Shown piece by piece: positions 1 to 6,818 of a DNA stretch of 15,778 nt. Positions within the stretch are counted from its first letter, which is position 1. Each line of letters begins with the position of its first letter. Under the pieces are notes generated by a model. That model saw only the letters and a list, made by a program, of their open reading frames with translations, had not been told where the DNA came from and ran no database searches. This stretch comes from an uncultured Alphaproteobacteria bacterium (GTDB taxonomy: Bacteria; Pseudomonadota; Alphaproteobacteria; CAAHEQ01; UBA3637). The stretch spans positions 1-15,778 of the forward strand of contig CALXTZ010000022.1 in NCBI GenBank assembly GCA_944391545.1. Direction: 5' to 3'. The translations under genes and the position numbers were made by a program.

Positions 1-75
1 ACCCCATCGTCTAGAGGCCTAGGACATCGCCCTTTCACGGCGGTAACGAGGGTTCGACTCCCTCTGGGGTCGCCA
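1..75 (+). tRNA. tRNA-Glu (anticodon UUC)
   Basis: Folds as a full cloverleaf. The anticodon stem is at 27-31/39-43 with loop 32-38 and anticodon TTC at 34-36. The T-arm is around 50-66, and CCA is encoded at 73-75. The acceptor strand TGGGGTC at 65-71 calls for GACCCCA at the 5' end, but the window opens with ACCCCA, so the first base of the tRNA lies just outside. It decodes GAA/GAG. A terminator follows, then an element with degraded copies of this tRNA's T-arm and 3' end. Confidence 0.96.
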
Positions 76-82
76 AAGAATA

Positions 83-115
83 AAAAGCCATCCGAAGCGG
101 GTGGCTTTTATTTTT
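83..115 (+). terminator. Rho-independent terminator of tRNA-Glu
   Basis: An 11-bp stem (83-93 with 99-109, one T-G pair) closes a GAAGC loop and runs into a T-rich tail at 106-115. It starts eight bases after the tRNA CCA end. A shortened version without the inner part of the stem recurs around 245-265. Confidence 0.85.
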
Positions 116-126
116 GACATAGTCAA

Positions 127-242
127 GGAGACGAACCCCGGCAAAGGGTTTGTTCGCGCAGCGGACATCCGATAGGATGGTTCCGAATGAAAGGAGGGGT
201 GAGATAACGCCGAATACGCTCTCCGGGGTCGCCGGAGAATAA
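127..242 (+). repeat. tRNA-Glu-associated element with T-arm and 3'-end copies
   Basis: This gene-free stretch is organised around the tRNA beside it. Positions 127-138 (GGAGACGAACCC) match the reverse complement of the tRNA-Glu T-arm at 50-61 in 11 of 12 bases. Positions 221-242 match the tRNA 3' end plus tail at 62-83 in 19 of 22, including GGGGTCGCC and AGAATAA. Between them, 148-197 is a core shared with the tRNA-Ser element at 12729-12779. It has two hairpins: GTTCGC/GCGGAC (152-166 region) and CATCC/GGATG (around 166-179). GGAGA at 127 and TCTCC ending at 224 form short inverted ends. No coding potential is evident. It could be a non-autonomous mobile element, a recombination scar or a small RNA. 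Confidence 0.6.
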
Positions 243-293
243 CGAAAAGAGTGGCTTTTATTCAAATAATGAAACTGTGCACAATTTATTGTC

Positions 294-322
294 TTGACAA
301 ACTCGCCTAAAAGTGGTGTTCT
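294..322 (+). promoter_or_regulatory. Candidate promoter of the ferritin-like/VIT1 gene
   Basis: There is a perfect TTGACA at 294-299, a 17-bp spacer and a weak TGTTCT at 317-322. The -35 box is embedded in the palindrome TTGTC-TT-GACAA (289-300), which could be an operator. No Irr or Fur box is recognisable. A second similar palindrome, TTGAC-ATA-GTCAA, lies at 114-126. Confidence 0.4.
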
Positions 323-344
323 TGTGAAACAAAAGGAGAGATAA

Positions 345-1217
345 ATGCGCGATGAAAATTTAAAATTAATGCTTCGGTTCCAGCGGGATGAATTGACGGC
401 TTCCGTTGTTTATGCTCATTTTGCCAAACGGTTAAAAGATCAAAAAAATCGGGTTCTTTTGGAAAAAATATCAAAAGATGAAGCGCGCCATGCTCAAATC
501 TGGCAAAAATACACAAAGCGAACCGTTCGGCCGTGTTGGATTCGGCTTATTTGGTATACGTTTTTAACTTATGTTCTCGGTTACACTTTTGTCGTTAAGG
601 TATTGGAAAACGGTGAATATACGGGTGTTCAAGAAATTAAAACGTTGGAAAAAGACGTGCCGGAAGTTAACGACATTATTGTTCAGGAAAAAGAACATGA
701 AAGACGTTTAATCGAAATGCTGGACGAAGACCGGCTTAACTATGTCGGAGCGATGGTTTTGGGGTTAAACGATGCTCTGGTTGAATTAACCGGTACGATT
801 GCCGGATTGACGTTTGTTTTGACAAATACGACTTTAATTGCATTAGCCGGCATTATTACGGGCATTGCAGCGACGTTGTCAATGGCTGCTTCCAATTATT
901 TGGCCGAGCGTGCAGACGGGAATCCGAAAGCCTTAAAGGCCAGCATCTATACCGGGATTGCTTATCTGGTGACGGTTGTTTTTTTGGTTTTACCGTATTT
1001 GTTGGCGCCTGCACACATGTATCTGCAGGCGTTGTCTTGTATGATCGGAATTGCGATTTTAACCATCTTTTTATTCAACTATTACATCGCAACCGTCCGA
1101 TCGGAACGCTTTATGCCGAGATTTATTGAAATGGCTTCCATCAGCTTATCCGTCGCGTTGATTTCATTTTTAATCGGCTTGTTGGCCAAGCTGTGTTTCC
1201 ATATTGATGTCGGGTAA
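345..1217 (+). CDS. Ferritin-like/VIT1-CCC1 fusion iron transporter (MbfA/Erv type)
   Basis: Membrane protein of 290 residues in two parts. Residues 1-125 form a ferritin/rubrerythrin-like bundle with carboxylate and histidine ligands E16, E46-x-x-H49 and E115-x-x-H118. Residues 130-290 are a VIT1/CCC1 transporter whose first membrane helix carries GLNDALVELTG (D143, E147), followed by about four more hydrophobic segments. This order matches the membrane-bound ferritin MbfA of rhizobia, which exports iron from the cytoplasm and protects against iron and peroxide stress. That function is inferred from the family. The strong AAGGAGAGATAA leader sequence fixes the ATG at 345. It converges on the pirin gene with only 14 bp between stops. 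Rubrerythrin-VIT fusions can differ in metal and direction, so iron is likely rather than shown. Confidence 0.9.
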   Translation: MRDENLKLMLRFQRDELTASVVYAHFAKRLKDQKNRVLLEKISKDEARHAQIWQKYTKRTVRPCWIRLIWYTFLTYVLGYTFVVKVLENGEYTGVQEIKTLEKDVPEVNDIIVQEKEHERRLIEMLDEDRLNYVGAMVLGLNDALVELTGTIAGLTFVLTNTTLIALAGIITGIAATLSMAASNYLAERADGNPKALKASIYTGIAYLVTVVFLVLPYLLAPAHMYLQALSCMIGIAILTIFLFNYYIATVRSERFMPRFIEMASISLSVALISFLIGLLAKLCFHIDVG

Positions 1218-1231
1218 TCGAGCAGGGCGCA

Positions 1232-1942
1232 TTAATTACCGGATAAATCGAACAAAAGAAAGTGGGATCGATCATCCGCCCCTTGAATGGTGATTTGCCG
1301 TTCTTCGTCCCAAATGCCGAGGCCGTCGCCGGCCATCAATAAATTATCATTCACCATGACGGATCCTTGTGCGACTTGTATCCAAACAGCGCGGGATTTG
1401 TCAAGCGTGTAAGACAAACACCTGGAACAGTCTAAAATGCTTTGGTAGAGCCGAACATCCTGATGAATGCGAATGATTTCTTCATTTTCTTCGTTGGCGG
1501 CCACCAGACACAATTGATTATGTGTTTGGTTAAGCCCGAACTTCTTTTGTTCGTAAGAAGGCGGTAAATTTTTTTCTTCCGGAACAATCCAAATTTGTAA
1601 AAAGTGAACCGGATCGACCGTTGACGGATTATATTCGCTGTGTGTTATTCCAAAACCGGCTGACATTTTTTGAATTTCTCCCGGTTTGATAACACCATCG
1701 TTTCCCAAACTGTCTCGATGTTCCAACATGCCGCTTAAGACAATACTGATAATTTCCATGTTATCATGCGGATGCATCCCGAATCCTTGAGACGGCGCAA
1801 CAATATCATCGTTGATCACCAGTAAGTCACTGAACCCCCTGAAATTCGGATCAAAATAAGTACCGAAAGAAAAAGTATGCCGGCTGTTGAGCCAATCCGT
1901 CAACGTTTGCCCGCGATCGTTGGATAGTCTTAAGATATACAT
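1232..1942 (-). CDS. Pirin family protein (YhaK-like bicupin)
   Basis: 236 residues from the ATG at 1942. I prefer this start to one 13 codons upstream because AAAGGAGAG lies just before it and the protein then begins MYILRLSNDRGQT, as pirins usually do. The N-terminal cupin holds the metal site: H57 and H59 in GMHPHDNMEI, and H101 and E103 in GITHSEYN. The C-terminal cupin is more divergent. Bacterial pirins bind Fe or a similar metal, and some have quercetin dioxygenase activity, but the physiological substrate here cannot be read from sequence. The gene is divergent from the CDF exporter across about 130 bp and convergent with the iron transporter. Its neighbours suggest a role in metal or oxidative stress. 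Confidence 0.92.
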   Translation of the reverse strand: MYILRLSNDRGQTLTDWLNSRHTFSFGTYFDPNFRGFSDLLVINDDIVAPSQGFGMHPHDNMEIISIVLSGMLEHRDSLGNDGVIKPGEIQKMSAGFGITHSEYNPSTVDPVHFLQIWIVPEEKNLPPSYEQKKFGLNQTHNQLCLVAANEENEEIIRIHQDVRLYQSILDCSRCLSYTLDKSRAVWIQVAQGSVMVNDNLLMAGDGLGIWDEERQITIQGADDRSHFLLFDLSGN

Positions 1943-2012
1943 GTGTCTCTCCTTTAGGTAATAAATAGGGACCTTTTTCATTTTTTAAATAAGACTTTCG
2001 TCTATATCCGGC

Positions 2013-2041
2013 TTGACAAAAAACGGGATTTCTTTTAGCTT
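2013..2041 (+). promoter_or_regulatory. Candidate promoter of the CDF exporter
   Basis: Perfect TTGACA at 2013-2018, 17-bp spacer, then a poor TAGCTT at 2036-2041. The leader before ATG 2072 would be about 24 nt and contains AAGGAAG. No MerR-type or Zur-type dyad is evident between the boxes. Confidence 0.35.
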
Positions 2042-2071
2042 TGAAAGAAAAAGGAAGAAAATGGAAGAAAA

Positions 2072-2947
2072 ATGACACACGCCCATAAACATGACGTTAA
2101 CCCGAAAACAATTGCGTATTTAACGATCGCTTTCGGAATTAATATGCTTTTGACATTGGTCGAACTGACGGCCGGCATCATCGGCGGCAGTATTGCCTTA
2201 ATCGGGGATGCGTTGCACAACACCAGTGATGCTTTTTCGATTTTGGTTGCGATTATCGCGTATAAAATCGGGACACGTAAAGCAACAAGCCGTTTTTCAT
2301 GGGGATTTAAGCGCGCGGAAACCATCGGCAGCTTTGTTAATTTAATTTTGTTGTTTATTTCCGGATTATATTTGTTGTATGAAGGTGTTTTTAAAATCAT
2401 TCGTCCGGAAGAAATTGACGGCGGCCTGATTATCGGTGTTTCCGTTTTGGCGTTAATCATTGATACCGCAACGGCCAAATTGTCTCATCACGATGCCGGG
2501 CACAATACGAACATGAAGATGTTGTTCTTGCATAATTTGGCGGACGCTTTAGGTTCCGTCGGTGTCATTGTTTCCGGTTTGTGTGTGCTTTTGTTGGGCT
2601 GGAATTTTGTCGACGGAGTCATTGCGGTTATGATTGCCTGCTACATGATTGTACAGGCTGTTTTGTCTTTCTCCGGTATTGTTGCCGTTTTAATGGATGC
2701 AGCGCCGACGGATATTGATTTGGAAGCCGTCAAACAAAGCCTGTTGAAAATCCAAGGTGTTGAGGACGTGCATCACATTCACATGTGGCATATTGATGAA
2801 CACGAAGTCGGTTTTGATTGTCATGTCGTCGGATGTGACTTGAACTTGATTCCCGCCGTTCAACGTGTGTTAAAGGACGAATTTGACATTGACCACAGCA
2901 CGATCCAACTGGAAAGAAAAGAAACGTGCTCTCGGTGTTGTTTATAA
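2072..2947 (+). CDS. CDF cation efflux protein (CzcD/ZitB-like, probable Zn exporter)
   Basis: Inner-membrane antiporter of 291 residues with six predicted membrane helices (first about 13-35) and a cytoplasmic C-terminal domain from about 212. The two metal-binding helices carry H49/D53 (ALHNTSD) and H154/D158 (LHNLAD). The HxxxD pairs fit the zinc-type site of the family. The N-terminus is His-rich (MTHAHKHD), a His-rich loop (HHDAGH) lies between helices 4 and 5, and the tail ends CSRCCL. Family members export Zn, Cd or Co in exchange for protons. Zn is the likely substrate by motif, but this is not shown. The stop overlaps the stop of the convergent quinone reductase by 6 bp. A four-codon ATG frame at 2061-2075 overlaps the start as ATGA. 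Confidence 0.93.
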   Translation: MTHAHKHDVNPKTIAYLTIAFGINMLLTLVELTAGIIGGSIALIGDALHNTSDAFSILVAIIAYKIGTRKATSRFSWGFKRAETIGSFVNLILLFISGLYLLYEGVFKIIRPEEIDGGLIIGVSVLALIIDTATAKLSHHDAGHNTNMKMLFLHNLADALGSVGVIVSGLCVLLLGWNFVDGVIAVMIACYMIVQAVLSFSGIVAVLMDAAPTDIDLEAVKQSLLKIQGVEDVHHIHMWHIDEHEVGFDCHVVGCDLNLIPAVQRVLKDEFDIDHSTIQLERKETCSRCCL

Positions 2948-3493
2948 CGCAAAGACCTGTTTTAAATGTGCCTTTAAACCATCCGAGAAAGCTTGAATAT
3001 CGGGATGTTTCACAACATCATGGCAGGAATAGCTCGGCAACGGTTCCATGCCGATGAACTGTTGCGTTTTATGCATTGCCACCAAAACATCATCGACGGA
3101 ACGGCCGTCAAAGAAGCCGCCGGCATCTTTAAACGCATCGGCCGGAGAATTCCACGTGGTGGACAACATGTACTTTTTCCCTTTCAGCAAACCGCCGCGC
3201 CCGTAATCGGGAGAACCTTTATAAAACAAGCCGTATGCATAGACTTCTTCCATATACCGCTTTAACAGAGCAGGGGCGCCGAACCAATAAACCGGCATTT
3301 GAAAAATGACGCAGTCGGCCCACAGGAATTTTTCTTGTTCCTCTTTTGCATCCCATCCGTTTTGTAAAATCGATGTTTTAACGGTAAAAGTTGAACTTAA
3401 CGTTTCTTGCATTACCGTTGTCAGCGTCATATTGAGGCGGCCTTCATTATACGGGAATAAATCGTGGCCGTTAATGATTAAAATATTTTTCAT
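2942..3493 (-). CDS. NAD(P)H quinone oxidoreductase, MdaB/flavodoxin-fold family
   Basis: Cytoplasmic flavoprotein of 183 residues. The first strand and loop KNILIINGHD and the MPVYWFGAPALLKRYMEEVYAYGLFY stretch (about residues 65-91) are typical of MdaB-like reductases, which reduce quinones by two electrons with FAD and so avoid semiquinone radicals. The TTWNSPADAF segment (about 112-121) and GGFF follow as in that family. AAGGAGA sits seven bases before the ATG. The length fits MdaB (about 190). The 3' end overlaps the CDF exporter by 6 bp, so the two transcripts must be antisense at their ends. A general NQO or azoreductase-like enzyme is the alternative name. The substrate is unproven. 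Confidence 0.88.
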   Translation of the reverse strand: MKNILIINGHDLFPYNEGRLNMTLTTVMQETLSSTFTVKTSILQNGWDAKEEQEKFLWADCVIFQMPVYWFGAPALLKRYMEEVYAYGLFYKGSPDYGRGGLLKGKKYMLSTTWNSPADAFKDAGGFFDGRSVDDVLVAMHKTQQFIGMEPLPSYSCHDVVKHPDIQAFSDGLKAHLKQVFAL

Positions 3494-3512
3494 AGTTTAT
3501 CTCCTTTTTGAT

Positions 3513-3540
3513 AAAATAGGTCTTTATTTTCAAAAAACAA
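3513..3540 (-). promoter_or_regulatory. Candidate promoter of the MdaB-like gene
   Basis: Read on the minus strand: TTGTTT (3540-3535), 16-bp spacer, TATTTT (3518-3513). It ends 19 bases before the start codon. Weak by consensus, and the surrounding sequence is AT-rich. Confidence 0.25.
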
Positions 3541-3550
3541 GCCGATTCTA

Positions 3551-3579
3551 TTTACTTTTGTTTTTCTTTGTGATAAGAT
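3551..3579 (+). promoter_or_regulatory. Candidate promoter of the radical-SAM-like gene
   Basis: TTTACT at 3551-3556, 17-bp spacer, TAAGAT at 3574-3579, each four of six to consensus. The predicted transcription start (about 3585-3587) falls almost on ATG 3589, and there is no Shine-Dalgarno sequence before that ATG. The mRNA may therefore be leaderless. Confidence 0.4.
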
Positions 3580-3588
3580 GTTAGACAA

Positions 3589-4881
3589 ATGAGTATACAA
3601 ATAAAAAATTTAAAATCGATTTATCATTTGTACAAGTTTCGCAATCACCCGACGCTTGTGCAAAGTCAGTTGTACGATTTTCTTCTTTACGGGATTTATT
3701 CCCCCGGCGTTCTCAAAGAATGGAAATCGCGGTCAAAAGAAATTCCGTCTTACTTAAACGCACAAATGCCGGGTTCTTTAAAGGCACTTGCGAACAGTTC
3801 TCTGTCTGACGACAAAATGCAACAAGGCATTCACCGGTATTGGCTGGATCAAGCCGTTCGCGTCTTAAAAGGGTACCACACATGCCCGGTTCCGCTTTCG
3901 TCGGATAAAAGAGTTGTTTCCCAAACGCGTTCGTTGCTTTCTTTAAAAGGGCGCAGCTGGCTTCACCGTTTCGAAGCCGTTCAAAAGGGGAATTTTGTGC
4001 CTTTAAACACGGGGCACGAAGCTTTTTACGCTGCCAACAAGTTTTTGTTGGATTTAGACTTATTCCAATCTTTGAGATATTTAAAATCATGCTCTTTGTT
4101 GAATAACGGGCTTCAGAACAACTTGACGATTTCGATGTCTTCGGGATGTTTTAACGGCTGCTGTCATTGTGGGTTCGGGGCCAAAGCTCCGGTTTCCCAT
4201 ATGCCGTACCCGATTTTACTAAAGCTTTATTTTTTGTTTGATCGGCAAACCTACCCGTCTTATTTGTACGCGGATTCGGATCCGATTTCTTACCAAGACC
4301 CGATTATCGGAGCCGATTGCGGGGATGTCATTCACTTTATTGCTTTAAAGGGTCAGTTCACGCCGAGTTTTATTACAAAAGGTCCTTTAACGCGTTCAAA
4401 CCTGACGGCTTTAAGTAAAGTCATGGAACGAACGGCGGCTCAATTTTCGTTTATTGATCTGCCGGGTGAGGCGAATCCCGTTAAAAACAAAAGCCGGATT
4501 AAAGAAGGCATTAACGCCTATTTTGAAATACCCGAAAAGCGGCGTTATCACGTTCCGATTATCAGACGATACAGTTTCAAAGAACCTGTCGGCGTCGAAG
4601 CTACTTTTTACCAAAGCAAACCATCTTTTAACGGGGCTTGGGTCGATACATGGCAGCGGTTGAACCTGCCGGAAAGCCAAAAGGGCGGAAATGATTTTTC
4701 CGACGACGGAATTGTCATTCGCTCGAACGGTGATATTTGCGGCGTGGCTTTAAATCCTCAAACGCATCAGTTTGATTGGGAAACACTCGGGAACATCTTT
4801 CAACCGGATTGCCAAAAGTTGAAAATAACAAACTATCATCGGTACATTTGTTTGGGGCACGACAGCTGGCAGCACGATTAA
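3589..4881 (+). CDS. Uncharacterised radical-SAM-like protein with SPASM-like C-terminus
   Basis: 430 residues, no signal peptide. Residues 1-178 match nothing I recognise. From 180 the protein reads like a radical SAM core: the strand TISMSSG, then C187-x3-C191-x2-C194-G, the usual ligands for the SAM-binding 4Fe-4S cluster. A glycine/acid strand YADSDPISY (227-235) and a later ITKG strand (262-265) follow. The C-terminus carries RSNGDICG and ETLGNIF with C384, C408 and C421, reminiscent of SPASM domains that hold extra Fe-S clusters in peptide- or enzyme-modifying members. No precursor peptide lies beside it, so a substrate cannot be named. The in-frame codon at 3574 is a stop, which fixes ATG 3589 as the first ATG available. 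No ribosome-binding site is visible. Confidence 0.65.
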   Translation: MSIQIKNLKSIYHLYKFRNHPTLVQSQLYDFLLYGIYSPGVLKEWKSRSKEIPSYLNAQMPGSLKALANSSLSDDKMQQGIHRYWLDQAVRVLKGYHTCPVPLSSDKRVVSQTRSLLSLKGRSWLHRFEAVQKGNFVPLNTGHEAFYAANKFLLDLDLFQSLRYLKSCSLLNNGLQNNLTISMSSGCFNGCCHCGFGAKAPVSHMPYPILLKLYFLFDRQTYPSYLYADSDPISYQDPIIGADCGDVIHFIALKGQFTPSFITKGPLTRSNLTALSKVMERTAAQFSFIDLPGEANPVKNKSRIKEGINAYFEIPEKRRYHVPIIRRYSFKEPVGVEATFYQSKPSFNGAWVDTWQRLNLPESQKGGNDFSDDGIVIRSNGDICGVALNPQTHQFDWETLGNIFQPDCQKLKITNYHRYICLGHDSWQHD

Positions 4882-4883
4882 AC

Positions 4884-4912
4884 TTGCCAAATCCTTTTTT
4901 CTGAACTAAATT
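4884..4912 (+). promoter_or_regulatory. Candidate promoter of the META lipoprotein/Nudix pair
   Basis: TTGCCA at 4884-4889 (five of six), 17-bp spacer, TAAATT at 4907-4912 (four of six), in the 51-bp gap after the radical-SAM-like gene. The leader would be about 14 nt and start within the AAAAAGGAGAGA ribosome-binding site. Confidence 0.4.
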
Positions 4913-4932
4913 ATCGAAAAAGGAGAGAAATC

Positions 4933-5325
4933 ATGAAAAAACAATTAACCTTGCTTTTGGCTTTTATAATGGCGTTGACAACGGCTTGCGGGAAACCGGA
5001 TACCTCGTTAAAAGGCAAAGAATTTACTTATCAGGAATCGCCTCGGGATGTGACTATTACGCTTGGATTTGATGCGACGGAAAATCGCGTTTACGGTTCA
5101 TCAGGCGTTAACCGGTACTTCGGCAGTTATACGCAAAACGGGACGGAGTTGCGGTTTTCACCGTTAGCTTCAACCATGATGGCCGGGCCTCAAAAAGCGA
5201 TGGAAGCCGAACAAGCGTATCTGAAAGAAATGAATGACGTTGTTTCTTTTGAACTGAAAGATCGCCGACTCATTTTGAAAACCAAAACAAACCAAGAGTT
5301 GATTTTCAAACAGGATCAACCATGA
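4933..5325 (+). CDS. META-domain (HslJ-like) lipoprotein
   Basis: 130 residues. The N-terminus MKKQLTLLLAFIMALTTAC is a lipoprotein signal with lipobox LTTAC, so C19 would be the lipidated residue. The mature part fits a single META domain (the family of HslJ): SGVNRYFGSYT (about residues 57-67) is followed by LRFSPLASTMMAGP and a Met/Glu-rich helix with EQAYLKEMN. META proteins are envelope proteins linked to heat or antibiotic tolerance in some bacteria, but no biochemical activity is assigned. AAAAGGAGAG gives a strong ribosome-binding site. Its stop shares ATGA with the Nudix start, implying translational coupling. Confidence 0.88.
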   Translation: MKKQLTLLLAFIMALTTACGKPDTSLKGKEFTYQESPRDVTITLGFDATENRVYGSSGVNRYFGSYTQNGTELRFSPLASTMMAGPQKAMEAEQAYLKEMNDVVSFELKDRRLILKTKTNQELIFKQDQP

Positions 5326-5888
5326 ACAGTCTGAAAGATCAATTGCTCCGTTTCTCGGCTTATGATGAGCGGGAAGAAAAAGACATCCATGCGTTCATTC
5401 AATTTATAGACGCTTTTAAAGAAAACGTTTGGACACGTGACAATTGCGTCGGGCATGTCAGTTCTTCGGCATGGGTGCTGAACAGGGATCACACGCACGT
5501 TTTAATGGCGTATCATAACATTTTTCAAAATTATGCATGGCTGGGCGGTCATGCCGACGGAGACACGGACTTATTGCACGTCGCCATAAAAGAAGCGAAA
5601 GAAGAAAGCGGCGTTTCGCATGTAAAGCCGTTATTAACCGATTTTTTTGACGTGTGCGCCATGTTTGTCGCACCGCATATAAAACGCGGCGCATTTGTTG
5701 CGTCTCACACTCATTACAATGTGACTTATCTGTTGGAAGCGGATGAAAGAGACACTTTGTCTATTGCGCCCAGTGAAAATTCTGACGTTAAGTGGGTCTT
5801 ATTGGAAGATGTTCCTGCTGTTGCAAAAGAACCACACATGTTGCCGATATACAATCGGTTGATCGAAAAATCCCGAAAATGGGTTTAA
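5322..5888 (+). CDS. Nudix hydrolase
   Basis: 188 residues, cytoplasmic. The Nudix box occupies residues 76-98, running from G76-HADGD to KEAKEESGV. The metal-binding core E91, E94, E95 and G97 is intact, but the usual first Glu is T82 and the usual Arg is K90. Nudix enzymes cleave nucleoside diphosphates linked to another moiety. The substrate cannot be told from sequence, and the GGHADGD variant is not one whose substrate I can name. The start overlaps the stop of the META lipoprotein gene (ATGA), and no separate ribosome-binding site is needed. Its stop overlaps the stop of the convergent DMT permease by 4 bp. Confidence 0.9.
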   Translation: MNSLKDQLLRFSAYDEREEKDIHAFIQFIDAFKENVWTRDNCVGHVSSSAWVLNRDHTHVLMAYHNIFQNYAWLGGHADGDTDLLHVAIKEAKEESGVSHVKPLLTDFFDVCAMFVAPHIKRGAFVASHTHYNVTYLLEADERDTLSIAPSENSDVKWVLLEDVPAVAKEPHMLPIYNRLIEKSRKWV

Positions 5889-6796
5889 GCGCGCTCGATG
5901 TCGGGGTCTTTGCGGTTGCGATAGCTGGCGTAAAAAATGCCGCCTAAAACCAAAAGACCGCCCCAAATTTGGGATTCATAAATCTGTTCATTCAGCAGGA
6001 AATAAGCTTCTATCGTGCTGAAAATCGGAATCGTGTAATACATCAGGCTGGTTTTTAAGTTCCCGAGTTTATCCAATGCCAGGTTCCACCACAAATACGC
6101 CAAAACGGAATTAAAGATACCCAAATAAATAAAAATGCCGACTTCTTCCCAAGAAAAATGCGTAATCGGCTGTTCTATGGTTGCGCCGATAAAAAAAGGA
6201 ACCAACAAAATTGTTCCGATCAAGGTGGTCGCGCTTAAAAGCGTAAAAGGAGATATTTCTTTGGGGCGATTGTGTTGCAAGGCGCCATATGTTCCAAATG
6301 TTAATGCATTTAAAATCATCCAAAAATCCCCTATAACGAAATGAAATCCGGACAAACGCGTTAAAGACCCATGGGAAATGACAATCAAAACACCAAATAA
6401 CGCCACAGCAAATCCGATGATTTGTTTTTTAGAAACTGGAATATTATACAAAATTTTTGAAATAATGACCAAAAAAATCGGACCGGTTGTCGCAATAAGC
6501 GACATGTCAATCGCGGTTGTCGTATGCCCGGCCTGGTAAACGAAGTTGTTCATAAAGGCTATTCCGAAAGACAACAAAAGCACCAATTTCCAATGATGCA
6601 AAAGGGCTTTTCGGGCCTGCCAAATGGCTTTATAGGTGAAAGGTAAAACGCACAGGCTGGCCACAATCCATCGGCCGAAAGAGATCTGAATCGGTGAAAG
6701 CGTATCAGCCATGTATTTGGAAATAATGACATTAAAGCTCCACATAAAAATGGCTGCAAACCCCAAAAGATAACCGTATCCCTTATTGCCTGACAT
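5885..6796 (-). CDS. DMT superfamily permease (two EamA domains)
   Basis: 303 residues with ten predicted membrane helices arranged as two EamA repeats, about 8-139 and 153-293. Typical signatures are MWSFNVIISKY in helix 1, FGRWIVASL in helix 2 and YLGIFNSVLAYLWWNLAL in the second repeat. Such carriers export amino acids, nucleotides or other metabolites from the inner membrane, and the substrate here is unknown. AAAGGAGAG precedes the ATG at 6796. That site lies inside the perfect 14-bp palindrome CTCCTTTAAAGGAG (6805-6818). Its 3' end overlaps the Nudix gene. Confidence 0.9.
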   Translation of the reverse strand: MSGNKGYGYLLGFAAIFMWSFNVIISKYMADTLSPIQISFGRWIVASLCVLPFTYKAIWQARKALLHHWKLVLLLSFGIAFMNNFVYQAGHTTTAIDMSLIATTGPIFLVIISKILYNIPVSKKQIIGFAVALFGVLIVISHGSLTRLSGFHFVIGDFWMILNALTFGTYGALQHNRPKEISPFTLLSATTLIGTILLVPFFIGATIEQPITHFSWEEVGIFIYLGIFNSVLAYLWWNLALDKLGNLKTSLMYYTIPIFSTIEAYFLLNEQIYESQIWGGLLVLGGIFYASYRNRKDPDIERA

Positions 6797-6818
6797 GATT
6801 TTCTCTCCTTTAAAGGAG

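Noticed and set aside
181..197. TGAAAGG in the tRNA-Glu element as a copy complementary to the tRNA-Glu anticodon loop
   Set aside because: Only seven bases match, and the same place in the tRNA-Ser element reads TGAAATG, which does not match its own tRNA.
1210..1243. Inverted repeat GGTAAT/ATTACC between the iron transporter and pirin stops as a terminator
   Set aside because: Short stem, long loop, and no T-tract on either strand.
2061..2075. Four-codon upstream frame overlapping the CDF start as ATGA
   Set aside because: The region is purine-rich repeats of GAAGAAA. A frame this short is easily made by chance, and nothing suggests regulation.
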